Below, piece after piece: positions 53,554 to 64,000 of a DNA stretch of 64,000 nt (positions are counted from its first letter, which is position 1; each line of letters starts with the position of its first letter). Origin of the DNA: Cercophora sp. LCS_1 (Eukaryota; Ascomycota; Sordariomycetes; Sordariales; Lasiosphaeriaceae); assembly GCA_036250225.1 (NCBI GenBank), contig JAPZLL010000021.1:558001-622000 (forward strand), read 5' to 3'. The notes under the pieces are model-generated. The model did not search any database. It worked only from the letters and a program-made list of their open reading frames with translations, and was not told the origin of the DNA. The position numbers and the translations under genes are program-made.

Positions 53554-54673
53554 ATGGCTCACATACCCGTCATCACTATGCCCGCTCTTGCCGCACTCCT
53601 TTGCGTGCTTGCGCCAGTCTCCGCCGCCTCTTTCCGCTACACAACGCCTCCAGGCTTCTTCCTGCAAGAAGACCCCTCTATCAACCCCTCACCGCCGGAC
53701 TACGTAAATGCCTTTCGCTCTCCTTTCAGCTACCCTCACTGACAGGCCCAGACCAAGGTCTCTTACGGGCTGCTCAATCGCTCCTATCCAACCGATACGA
53801 CAGGCTACCCATCCCTCACCAAGCCCCCCTGGACGCGATTCACCCGCTACCTCGCTTTTCTCAACAGCAACAATACCAACAGCACTTATAAACTTATTTA
53901 CCTGGCCCGGCATGGAGAAGCTTACCACAACGTCGCCCAAGCTTACTACGGCACCAAATGCTGGGACTGCTACTGGTCTCAACAGCCAGGAAACGGCACA
54001 ACCCTCTGGCAGGATGCAGAAATGACGCCCCGGGGCATCGGCCAAATCCTCGCATCGAACGCTTTCTGGAGTGACGTGGCACCTGTGGAGAGAGTCCCGT
54101 TTCCCGAATCCTTCTACGTCGGCCCCATGGCACGAACACTCGCGACTGCAAACCTGACGTTTGGATCGCTCCCGGTATGGAACAACTCCGGCTTTGCCCC
54201 TACTGTCAAAGAGGTAAGCTCTTCCGTTGCTCGATGATCGTTGCTGTTCTAACAGAGACAAGACCCTCCGCGAGACGATAAATCAGTGCACCTGCGCATG
54301 GCGACATCCGAAGGCATGGATTGCGGAGCGCTACCCCAGTTTCAAGTTTGAAAATGACTTCAGCGAGGAGGATGGTCTGTTCACGGGAGCGTCGATCGAG
54401 TCTGCCAGTGCACAGGCGCTGAGGATGGAAGGATTCTTAGACGACTTGTTCGAGAATGATGGAACCTCGGTCGTATCGGTTACCACGCACGGAGTGAACA
54501 TCAATCCGCTGCTGGGCGTCATCGGACATCCGAATCCGGGGTTCAACATCACGACGGGTCAGGCAATTGCGGCGCTGGTTAGAGCTGAGAGGGTTGAGAG
54601 CAGCGTCGACGGTGTTGGCGACCCGCCAGCGCCAGCGGAGGTTTGTACGGTTTGTGGTCCTGCCGCAGGATGA
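53554..54673 (+). pseudogene. Secreted histidine-phosphatase-superfamily protein, frame broken
   Basis: Signal peptide MAHIPVITMPALAALLCVLA. An intron at 53704-53751 (GTAAAT, CTGAC, CCCAG) leads into LIYLARHGEAYHN, the R-H-G phosphatase motif, then CYWSQQPGNGTTLWQDAEMT and FYVGPMARTLATANLTFG. The second half is also good: LRETINQCTCAWRHPKAWIA, FENDFSEEDGLFTGASIESA, and VVSVTTHGVNINPLLGVIG with the second catalytic His. Between 54213 (GTAAGC donor) and 54257 no splice I can find keeps both halves in phase: the CAG acceptor at 54255 leaves one extra base. So either a one-base indel disables the gene or the assembly has an error there. Family members are secreted or vacuolar phosphomonoesterases. 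Confidence 0.65.
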
Positions 54674-55444
54674 CGGGCTTGCCAATTTCCATTGCAGGCA
54701 TCCCGATCGACCTTTGTCGAAACATCTGCGATGGAACTTTTCAGCTCTGTCTCGGCGCGACCGATATCACAAATTTGAAGTTCTGCATTTTCACGTTGCA
54801 TCGGCTCTGACCGATTCCACCCGGTAATCTACTCATATTTTCGACGGGGATGTCGAGGAACAGGAGCGTGGCAGTGAACTCACGTACACACTCGTTACAG
54901 CGGATTGTCCCGCCTCGACACCTCGACGCTGAGCTCTGTGGGCAATCGATCGGATGCAGGTGCATTAGCGAGCCACAGTAGCGAGACAAGAGCTGTCCGG
55001 ATTGCTAGGGTGTCGGGCCACGATCGTATGACAGTGTTGGTAGGTTACAACTACATATTAACCGCCCCACCGGGTCCTATATTGACCGAAACTGCTGATT
55101 CGTCAGTCGACGAACCTCGCGGGCCGGCCGCTGGAGGCTATGCTCGGCAAGGCTTGACGAACTCTATGCTTGGATTACCCTCTGTGTGTTTTGGAGCTCT
55201 CTGTCATTTGCTCTTGCTGATGTGAGGCTAGGGCTGAAGGACACGATGAATTCATCTCCAACGCCACAAATAGCGCCGCCGTCAGCATCTCAACGGAGAG
55301 GACGCCTATAAAACCTCCGTTAAATCTCAGGTTCAGTTGCCTCTACCTCGTCATCAACCGCACTCATACTACCCAGACGAGAAGCCAACTCTTTCTCTCA
55401 TCCAACTCGTCGCCCATCAGCTTCGCTAAACAATACACAACAAG
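54674..55444. other. Intergenic, promoter of the next gene
   Basis: Only the TATA-like box and the pyrimidine-rich leader of the gene at 55445 are seen. Confidence 0.4.
55307..55313 (+). promoter_or_regulatory. TATA-like element of the small secreted protein gene
   Basis: TATAAAA lies about 130 bp before the ATG at 55445, followed by a C/T-rich leader. Confidence 0.55.
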
Positions 55445-56063
55445 ATGTTCGCCAAAATCTTCACACTCCTCCCTCTCGCCCTCTCCGCTTTCGCGGCCCC
55501 CACGGAGCCCTCCACGAACTCCAGCGTCGCCTTGATCCCTTACAACAAAACCGTCCACGGCGCCGACGGCGGAATCGCCCCTCTCATCGACAGCGACGGT
55601 CGCGCCCTGATCCGCTTCTGCAGCGATGCCAACGGACGCGGCCAATGCCTGAGCTGGAAGCAAAAGGGACACTGCTGTGCGTTCCCCTAGCTACTCACCC
55701 CCCGCAATCCCACTATCTCACCCAGCCCCGCAACCTCACCGATTCACCAAGCAACCTTGGCGCACTTTACTCACCCGAAAGTTGAGCAACAGGGGACTTC
55801 CGCGACGAAAACCTCAAGCCCTGGAATGATGCCATTTCCTCGGTCTACCCAGCCAACGATGAGGGTGTTATTTGGACTTTGTGGGAGTACGTTTCTTTTT
55901 CGTTATAACACGAGTGTCTCCGTCTAGCAGAATGCTAACAGCCTCTAGGAACTACAACTGCGGGGGCCAGGGTCTTGACGTCTGGGGCAACGTCGACGAC
56001 TTGAGGTTTGCCGCTATTAACTTTAACGATAAGACCAGCGCTTTTAGCTGGCGCCTCCGTTAG
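55445..56063 (+). CDS. Small secreted beta/gamma-crystallin-like protein
   Basis: Exons 55445-55676, 55793-55886 and 55949-56063 give 146 aa; both introns have usable GT/AG borders, and the second has a GCTAAC branch. Signal peptide MFAKIFTLLPLALSAFAAPT. The mature protein has cysteines in RFCSDANGRGQC, KGHC and ENYNC, and the order ...C...C...C-W-D..., N-D-A-I-S-S-V-Y, L-W-E-N-Y-N-C-G-G, N-F-N-D-K-T-S-A-F-S. The N-D-x-x-S-S or N-D-K-x-S strands and the Y-E-x-x-N-(F/C)-x-G strand are typical of beta/gamma-crystallin and inhibitor-I36-like folds, common in small secreted fungal proteins. The exact family is inferred. Role unknown, possibly a secreted effector. Confidence 0.8.
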
Positions 56064-56331
56064 AGGTTCATACCAATGCGCAACGCCGGTCACGGATGCG
56101 GGCCTGTTGACGAAGGTTCATGCACTGGGGAGATACATGTAGACCTGGATTTGGAGGGTTCGGCCTGCTCTCATTTAAGTCGTCAATCGAGAATGCCCTA
56201 CTTTCAACATCCTGCCTACCGTACGGTTGCGAATGATTGGTAAACTGCAAACGCGGACCAGAAATAGCGTCCATCCGCCCAACAAATCCTCATGTCTATA
56301 TCCAAAGCAAGTATCCAGCTCGAAACCAGCA

Positions 56332-59300
56332 TCAAGAGTCGTCCTCGCTCCCCTCGCTCTTCACACTTTTCACCTCCTCATCTGAATCATCGTCCGACGA
56401 CGTTGTGGTGCTCGTGTCGTCGCTCGCCTTTCCACCCTCAGCCTCAGCGTTCTCTTCCTCCTTCTCCTCTTCCTTCACATACTCGGGCCCATTCTCCTCA
56501 AACTCATGATCCCCAGGAGGGTGCACCTCCCTCCGGTGAGCATAACACTTGAAGCAAAGGTCAAACCAGTGGCAGCTCTTACACCCATACCGGAAACCGA
56601 AAATAACCTATTGTCATGGTCAGCAAAGCTCATGTCAGAGGACACAGGTTAAACCCACCGAGTAACAACCATCGCACGAATGCGTCGCATGTCCGCCAAT
56701 CTTGGACTCATCTTCAGGGTCCGGTTCGCCATCAGCCTTCAATAGCTCGACAACCTCCGGCAAGGCTCCGTGATACCTCGCAATCTTCAACGGCGTCCAT
56801 CCCTTCCCATCTGGCCCCGTCGCTAGCACCCGTTTATCTGCACCCCGCTCAAGCAACAGCTTGATGATTTCCGCCACATCGGCCGCTGAGCGATCGGCAC
56901 CCCAAGCCTCCGGGCCCCTCGCAGCCCAACAGAGCGCCGTCCACCCGTCCTGGTCCTTGACATCAACTTCCTCAGCCGGCGTCGCTTCCAGGATCTTCTT
57001 AACAGTTTCCGCCTGCCCCGGTTGCGCCGCCCACATCAAGGGCGTCCGACCAGTGATATCTTTCAACCCGACATCACACCCAATATCGATCACCTTCTGG
57101 AAGGCCTCCAAGCTGTGAAGCGCCGCGTAATGTACCGGAGCCCGTCCCATATCATCCTTGACGTCCGTCCGTGCCCCGTTCTGGACCAACATGTCAATGA
57201 TCGCAGGCCCAGCCACAAAGGCAGCCGCGTTGAGCGGATACCCAATCAGCCCACCCTTGCCATTGATGTCAACTCCGCGATTGATAAGAAGCTGGACAAT
57301 CTCAGCGATATTGTCCTCGTAGTTGCTCCAGTGCATACACGCTGCGATCAGTGGAGTACCGTACATACTGGGTGCGGCTACGTTGATATCCGCGGCAGTA
57401 TACTCGTTCTCAAGCAGCAACTTGACCATGGCGACTTGTGAGTTCCGCGCCGCGCGGTGCAGGGGTCCACCCCAGGCTGGCGACAGAATGTTTGGGTCAG
57501 CCCCGTGTTTCAAGAGGAACTCAACCGCTTCTACGTCCTCAGCTTCAGCTAGCTCACTGAGTGCGGTTCTGCCCCTGCTGTCTTGGATGTTGAGGTTTGT
57601 CCCAGCCTCAACGAGAAGTTTGATCTTGTCCAAGGAGATAACCCCTGAGTTTAAAGGAGTCTGGTTCTCGTTGTCAAGAATATTGACATCTGCCCCAGCA
57701 TTGATGAGTCGCTTCAAGTTTTCGACAGGGGCACCGGTATAGTGGAGGGCGGTTCTGCCCTGGTTGTCACTCTGGTTGAGGTTGAGTCGCGCCACAAACT
57801 CAAGCAGGATCCTGAGTTTTTCGGTCGAGATGTCGGTCGAACGGGCGGCGTGGTGGAGTATTGGAATACCGTCGCCCCCAACATGCTGGACATTTGCCCC
57901 CGCTTCGACGAGATGTCTGACGGCCGCTGTGTAGCCTCTCATAACTGCAATCGTCAACGCCGTCCAACCCGAAAACTCGCTCTCCCCGGTAAAGACAGCC
58001 TCGAGAGCCACATTGTACTTGAGCAGGAGTTTGAGACTCTCCTCGTTTTCCTCAAACCACGCGGCGTACATGAGGCACGTAAAACCGCCGGAGTTGCTGA
58101 TGCTTGGGTTGGCGCCGGCCTCGAGCAGTGCCCTGACTAACTCGGCCTTTGGTGTCGCGTGGTATAGCGGCGTGATATTGTCGTCGGACACACGGTCTAC
58201 TTCAGCACCATGGGCCAGCAGTAGCTGCACTGCCGTGGGGTGTTTCTTGAGCGTAGCAACATGGAGAGGCGTCTCGTTGTTGGTACGAAGAATGTTGACA
58301 TCGACACCTGGATGACTGAGCACCAGCTCGTAGAGAGGATCGATATCCTCCCACTCTAGCAGCCTGACAATGGTTGCTTGCGAGTTTGCGTCCTTGGCGT
58401 TGACATCCACTCCGTTGTCGAGCAGGAGTTTGAGAATCTGGATCCGCTTCTCCTCCTGGTCCGAGCCGATAGCCTGAACAAGTTGGACGATGAGTGGTGT
58501 TTTGATAAATGGGCTGTTTGGGTTTGCGCCTGCTTCCAAGAGAATTCGACAACTTTCAGTTTGCCCTTTGATGACGGCGTGTCGCAGAGCGGTGCCCTCC
58601 AAACTAGGACCATCACGCTCAAGATCCGCTTTGCTATCAATGAGAAGCTTGATGCACTTCTTGAAACCACCCTCGACAGCCACGATGAGCGGGGTCCAGC
58701 TTTTGTCGGGATTCTCGGGTGTTAAACCCATGTTGGGGTCGGCTCCCAAGCGCAGGAACTCTTGTACCGCCGTGTAGTGCCCGTACAGGCATGCAAAGTA
58801 GAGAGGACTGGTGTTGGTTTCGTCTGGAAATTCGATATCGGACTTTCCTTCTTGCACCAGCAAACTGACAAGCTCCGCATTGCCGAGTAGTCCAGCCAGA
58901 TGGAGAACGCTTCTTCCGTAAATGGCGCGAAAGGAAACGTCGGCACCATGGCTGACAAGCACCCGGACTGAGGCAACATGGAAGTTGCGTGTTGCTTGGT
59001 ACAGCGGCGACAACTTGTTCTTCTCCCGCAGGGGATTCTCAGGGTCAGCTGGGACACCGAGCTGAAGTAAACGCTCGACTACACGGTCCAACCCCAGCCA
59101 AGCGGCCCTGTGAAGGAGACCGGTTGGCCAGTTCACCGCCTCCGGCTTGTCGCTTTTCGATAAGATGTGCTGGATGAGGTCGATTATCAACTGGGAGTCC
59201 CCAGAAGCGCCGGCAGCAAGCAACACCTCTAGCAATGCTGCTTCGGAGAGCTTTCGGTGCTTGATCAAACGCTTCACGGTCTGGGGTTGTCCCTTTGATG

Positions 59301-62099
59301 CTGCTTCAACGACGCCAACAGTCAGATCTTCGTCGTCGTGCGGCTTCGCAACGTTACACAGCCCCAAACCTGTGAAGACGGGGAACAGGCTGTCCAACGG
59401 TTTTTTGTTTCTTGTAACTGGGTTTGACAATGCCCAGTAGCCCCGAGCCCAGGACCTTTCTTGAGGACAGGCTTCGAACTGGGTCACCAACTTCGCTTGA
59501 TCGTCGGTCGACGCTTTGAAGAAATGGTAGGTCCACGCCTGAAGCGCGTACGAGCACAGGTTCTCGCGGTCGGCAAATACATGCACTGGAGTTGTAGCGG
59601 TCGAGCTTATGCGATCCACTATTTGCAGCACTCCAGGCCGAGATAGATAGTCGAGACACTGGCGCGCGATGTCGTAGTGAGCGGTCTTCGAGATGTCGTC
59701 CCATATATGTTCAGTCTTCGACGGCCCATCCTCCTTGGTCCCTTCGCGGGTCATCTTGCCCATTAAGATATTTCGCAGCCGTGGGTGTGATATCCTGACC
59801 TCGTTCTGGTCAACCTCGACAATACCAGCGAGCCACATCTGGATACTGCTGATAATATCTTTCAGTGCTGACGGAGATGGAGCAACAAGCCCCTTGTCAG
59901 CGCTAGAACCCAAATACAAGGCTGTGCCCAATTCCCAGATCGTTAGCGGACGAACAGTGTATAGGAGCCACGACAGAAGGAGTCGGAGAGAGGGCGCCTT
60001 GTTGCTGATAGACCTCAGTAGACGGTCAAGGAGAGAGGCTAGAAGGGCATCATTCCACGCAGAGCTGTTTGCTGACGACAGGGGATCGATCAAATTTCGC
60101 ACCGAAAGAGCCTCAGGCCAGTCTTGTTGCGTTCGAGCCTGTTCAATAACAACCCGCCGTGCCAAAAGATCAATCCCAGCAATCTCCGCCAGCTCCTTTC
60201 GCACAAGGCTCTCGTGGAGAAGGAGTTCCGGGCGAGAATGCATCAGTTGGTCAACATCTACTTCAACATCAGCGTTGTTGTCGGTTGGGTCCGCCGTAGT
60301 GGAGAGATCCAGGATGGTGAGAGCCGTGTCGGACAATTCGTCGAGGAGGGCACCCGACTTATGACTTGTCAGGACCATCTTCCACTGGCCTTCGCTGTTC
60401 GCAGCCAGATATTTGAACTTTTGAAGAAAAGCCCGTCTCGATCCCTTGGTGCACTCATCGAAATGATTGATGACATAGATGGCCTGTTCAAAGTGATCGT
60501 TGAAGCGGAAACGCTCAAGCCAGTAGATCAAGTCGGCCTCGGTCCACCCCCTTTCAAGATCGAGTTGCGTGAAGAGTCGACCTGTCCAGTCCTCGTTGTG
60601 GGGAAACTGACAGATGATCTGTGTCATGAATGTTGACGCCATGTCGCGGATAGAATCGCGTCGAACATCCCACCGATCAAAAGAGAAGTACAACACGATG
60701 GTGTCTTCAGTGTACTTCTTCGCATCCAAGGCATAAAACACCTGCTCAGCAACGTGTCTGACTCCTTGAGACCCATGGATGTAGAGAATCTGTGGGCCCG
60801 GGAGGTCGAGCCAAGCCTTATACGCGGCGGTCTCTGTGACCGAGGGGTTCGGCTCCTTGGCGGAACGGAAAGGATCGACCGGAGAGGCCACAGACAACAG
60901 CTTGCGCTCGTATGATAGAGCATCATTAGTGTACTTGACATCCAAGAGGGCTCCAAGTCCGTCCATGTAGCGGGTGATTTCGCTGGCGTCCGACCCCTTC
61001 AGCACAAAGCGTTTCTCAAAGGGGACTCCCAATGTCCCGCCGTAGCTGTCGAACACATGGCTGATGCGCCTCTCCATTTCAGCCTCATCACTCGCCGTCG
61101 GGCCAGCATGGAGACTAATGGTCTTGCAACGCAACGTTGTCTTTGAATCCACGAATAGCCCATTGACCTCGATCGTGGCAGAAGCGAGGTTCGCTATCGA
61201 AGAAGCGGATGGCACGATACCTGAGATGCCATCCTTTTTTGGCGATGCGAAAATGAATCGACACAGACGGTCCTCCATGTCGAGGGCGCTTGTACTTCGA
61301 TGGGGACAGCCGGCGAACACCAGGACGCGACTCATATCCGCAATCTCAGACCAGGTGCCCGGGTCGAGAGTCGCTGCAACAAGGGCATCCTTCACCAAGA
61401 CACCGCCAAGGTCGAAGGCGATAAACGCGATGAGGCGTTTCTGGTCACAGATTTGAGTGGACTGCAAGGGTGAAACGGGGACTTGGCTCACTAACCCGCT
61501 TTGCATCACGTCTCAGCGCCTGCACGCCGCGCAAGAGTTGCAAGGCGTAGCTGCGAATTGCTTGCCTACACTTGACGCCGGAAAACAGATTTCGAGCAGA
61601 GTAATCGAACTTGAGGATTCGATCGTGTTGTCCTGCTTGCTTTACGTAGTCGATGACCCAGGAACTCGATGGAGCGCCGGGCCCAGCTTCTGCTCCGTCT
61701 TCACAGCTACCGTAAATTCCCGGTACAAAAACATAACTTAATACACGTTTGTCAGCTGCGTGGCTCAAGTTGAGGGGTCTCGTTTCTCGTCGAAACGCTT
61801 GCAGGATGCGGCCAGAATCGCACTCACTCGTAGGAATTGATGCCCGAACTGCTGTCCTCCCCCGGCTCATCAACGAAAGCAGAAGGGTCGGGCCATGAGA
61901 AATGGACTCCATCAGACTCGCGGAGAGGTGGCTTGAACTCTGTGTTGATAGGTTCCGGAATGCGCTCATCCCCTGGCTTCTTTTCCAGGCTTGTCTCTCC
62001 GGCCTTGGGCTGGTCGGGCTGATCGGGCTGAGGCTCTGGGGAGGCCGCTCTCGAACTTGGGGGCGAGGGCTCCGAGGATGCTGATTCTGAGTCCGACAT
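56332..62099 (-). CDS. Esterase-like/NACHT/ankyrin/ZZ-finger NLR-like protein, 1856 aa
   Basis: Exons 61828-62099, 61496-61736, 56659-61440 and 56332-56607. Residues 1-90 are Ser/Pro/acidic. Residues 91-330 resemble the alpha/beta-hydrolase (DUF676-type) N-domain of fungal NLRs (YVFVPGIYGS, then RLIAFIAFDLGGVLVKDAL). Its nucleophile elbow is FDLGG (residues 180-184) instead of HSLGG, so the catalytic Ser is an Asp. A NACHT-like NTPase follows: the P-loop region ILYIHGSQGVRH (389-400) lacks the Lys-Ser/Thr of Walker A, while IYVINHFDEC (492-501) keeps a Walker B-like DE. About residues 878-1745 are ankyrin repeats (many G-x-T-x-L-x-x-A-x-x-x-G units). Residues 1757-1803 are a ZZ zinc finger (SCDGCYS, FRYGCKSCHWFDLCFKC, VHPPGDHEF). 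The tail is Glu/Asp/Ser-rich. NLR proteins of this architecture sense non-self and drive cell death; here the enzymatic and ATP-binding residues look degenerate. Confidence 0.88.
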
Positions 62100-62782
62100 G
62101 TTGAAACCTCTCTCTGACACTGGGTTGCACCTTGAAGGTGTGTGAATGGATGTGATGTGAAGGGTGATGTGCTCAGGACGGGACCGCCCAAAGATGATGG
62201 CGGGGTCGCTGCTTACAGGGCCTCAAGCGCTCTTGCCGAACTGGCGCCTCGAAAATCCAGGGGTGTGTCCCATACTTTGGGGGCTAGTTTCATGCAGTGA
62301 ACTTTGGCCAGGCAGCCGGAGCTGAGAGCGGGGAAAGACCGGGATGTTGAGGGGGGTAGGCACAGTGCGCCCCGACGTCGTTCCGAAATAGGGGTGCATT
62401 GTGCGATGCAGCATTCTGGGGTCTCAGCACAAACCCATTGCAGCGACAAAAGATACCACAACATCTTAAACACCCAATAACTGCCACCTACTTTACTGCC
62501 CAGATAACAGGCAACGGGCCCCGCCCTTTTGGCATCCTGATGTTGGCCTCGAAGATGGGCAAGCATTCTGAGATGAAAAGTCACCAGGGGCAAAGTCAGC
62601 TCTTGAAATCGCTGCAGTAGGTGTATTTTATGTCAGACGCATCGGTCCCGCAACAAGTGCCCAAAAAGGCGGTACGCAAGGTAGGATGGGCAGCTGGTTA
62701 GGCATCCACTTGCCTGACGCGGTCTTCGTCAACAACGGCCGTCCAGACAAGACGGAGAGTTCCCGCCAAAAAAAAAATCATC
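62100..62782. promoter_or_regulatory. Divergent promoter region of the NLR-like gene and the 316-aa gene
   Basis: 683 bp separate the two start codons. Nothing coding is supported here. A poly-A tract (AAAAAAAAA at about 62770) precedes the right-hand ATG. Confidence 0.45.
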
Positions 62783-63733
62783 ATGAACCCTGAAAAATTG
62801 ACCAGCGAAGAGCGACCTGGCGCCTTGGAAGATGACGATCTAGACGAGGCATCGGCCGTGGTGGGGTTGAACCCGACGGGCGACCAGGGCAGCGGCTACC
62901 GGCTGCTCAATGACCCAGCCAAACCGTTGCAGCGAGAGACAGCCGTGGAGCGTCATGGCGTGATCGAGATTCAGTGCCGGGCGCGCGAGATTGTGCACGG
63001 CAAGCTATCCTCGTTGCTGGACCCTGATGACGATGATTCGGATGCTTTCGCCACTCTTCTGGTCTACGACATCCACATGAATGCCCCCAAAGCATCGCGA
63101 CGCATTGTGTCCGCCACGGTGGAGTTTGAGTTCCGCAGCAGTGAGGCCGGCGCGCCGGATCCAAAGGTGCTCAAAATTAGTCCATCTGGGCGGGTGGCCA
63201 TCCTATCGACGGAACAGGAGGAGACGACGACGGTGGGCGGTGAGCTCAGCGTCTCTGCTGGCCCGGAGGTGGCGGCCAGTGTCGGCGTCGCGGGCAGGGT
63301 GGAGAAGTCAGTGAGCAGGATGACAACTGACGAAGCGAGGGTGACTGGCTCGATCTGGCGCGACGACGTCTACGACCATCCCGTCATCGCGCGGTGGATG
63401 CTCCAAGAGAACCGATCGGTCAAGTCGGGGGTTCCCAGCTTCCTCCGGTGCGCGATTGTGCTCAGCCGGGCAGAGAACAGCCTCTTCGAAGCCCGCGTTA
63501 AGATCAAGGCCGATACGGACTGGAAATCGAGTGTGAAGGCCTCAGTGGTTCGCATGTTCGGTGGCACACCTCGCGACGACCCTATTCTGTTCGATCCGTC
63601 TCTCAAGCCAACCAACAAGCTGCGAAAGGCCGGTTATGACACGAAAAATCTTGGCGACCTGGACCTCGCGGCGGAGTTCGTCGACATTCGGTTTAGCACT
63701 GCCTTTGCACCAAGGAAGGAAATGTTGGGCTGA
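62783..63733 (+). CDS. 316-aa protein of an unannotated fungal family, NLR neighbour
   Basis: ATG at 62783 (MNPEKLTSEERPGALEDDD), single exon, soluble, no signal peptide. The body has beta-rich, Ser/Thr-rich strands: ASRRIVSATVEFEFRSSEAG, PDPKVLKISPSGRVAILSTE, QEETTTVGGELSVSAGPEVA, then VTGSIWRDDVYDHPVIARWM and LQENRSVKSGVPSFLRCAIV, and an end with LFEARVKIKADTD. I recall similar unannotated proteins in fungi (an x-P-x-G-x-x-x-x-x-x-T-x-x-x-x-x-x-x-G-G-x-L-S motif, then E-x-x-x-x-S-G-V-P), but no function. It is transcribed away from the NLR-like gene across 683 bp, so a functional pair is possible. Confidence 0.75.
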   Translation: MNPEKLTSEERPGALEDDDLDEASAVVGLNPTGDQGSGYRLLNDPAKPLQRETAVERHGVIEIQCRAREIVHGKLSSLLDPDDDDSDAFATLLVYDIHMNAPKASRRIVSATVEFEFRSSEAGAPDPKVLKISPSGRVAILSTEQEETTTVGGELSVSAGPEVAASVGVAGRVEKSVSRMTTDEARVTGSIWRDDVYDHPVIARWMLQENRSVKSGVPSFLRCAIVLSRAENSLFEARVKIKADTDWKSSVKASVVRMFGGTPRDDPILFDPSLKPTNKLRKAGYDTKNLGDLDLAAEFVDIRFSTAFAPRKEMLG

Positions 63734-64000
63734 TGCCACAGACGTTCACTTCAGCTGTGCTTGGCACCTCTGACGTCGCCGCATGTTTGCAAAAAGCATG
63801 CCAGATTGTTATTGCTTTTGTGGGTCCAGACGAATGCCAAACTCAACTGCATCACTCCCTCTGACTCCCCGTCATATCCATTTGGCCGTGAGTCCACTGC
63901 TGTGTTCTTTTGGCCATGAGTTTTACTTCTCGCAGCTCCCAGCCAGTACAAAATTCCCGCTGCCCCTCACTCCTTCCTTCGATTCTGTTACCCCTCTTTC
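63734..64000. other. Intergenic to the window edge, no supported gene
   Basis: The last 267 bases show no recognisable coding content. Confidence 0.4.

Noticed and set aside
1..64000. CRISPR arrays, bacterial operons, ribosome-binding sites or an origin
   Set aside because: The introns and gene content are fungal; no direct-repeat array with unique spacers is seen.

Overview
This window is nuclear DNA from a filamentous ascomycete (Pezizomycotina, most likely a Sordariomycete). Genes carry short introns of about 47-75 nt with GTRNGT donors and CTAAC/CTGAC branch sites, and 5' leaders are pyrimidine-rich. The gene content is typical of such fungi: HET-domain proteins, a NACHT/ankyrin protein, HOL1-type MFS, PEX16, DUF7924, and AA1-like secreted proteins. 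All identifications come from reading the sequence; no database search was run.

Layout. 0-13.7 kb: the tail of a C2H2 protein, a polytopic membrane protein, an MFS transporter with several lesions, a divergent pair of paralogous membrane proteins, and a SET-domain relic. 14-25 kb is the healthiest stretch: a HET-domain gene, a four-TM protein, a truncated methyltransferase, a bHLH regulator fused to a C2H2-like domain, an ELO-like protein, an unknown 235-aa protein and peroxin PEX16. 26-31 kb: two cysteine-rich secreted proteins, a relic exon of one of them, and a DUF7924 protein. 32-45 kb is gene-poor. It holds a loose array of very short, mostly single-pass membrane proteins, two of which form a paralogue pair with conserved introns, plus an LTR-like element and an AT-rich block. 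45-51 kb: HET and tyrosinase relics, an HNH-nuclease protein and several tandem repeats. 51-64 kb: a second complete HET gene, a disabled histidine phosphatase, a small secreted crystallin-like protein, and a 1856-aa esterase-like/NACHT/ankyrin/ZZ-finger protein that faces a 316-aa gene of unknown function.

Functional theme. Three HET-domain loci (two complete, one relic), one NLR-like protein and many broken genes with TGA/TAG stops and frameshifts suggest an accessory, fast-turnover region shaped by non-self recognition and by repeat-induced (C-to-T) mutation.

Most novel signal. Three loci (40652-40937, 43748-44296, 50575-50838) end in the same kind of 16-18-codon terminal exon, after a 52-66-nt intron at the same phase and position. 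The shared protein pattern is R-R-x-V | x-F-x-L-...-D-G-x-G-Y-x-E. One of these products is a small membrane protein carrying SILK-like and RVxF-like protein phosphatase 1 docking motifs.
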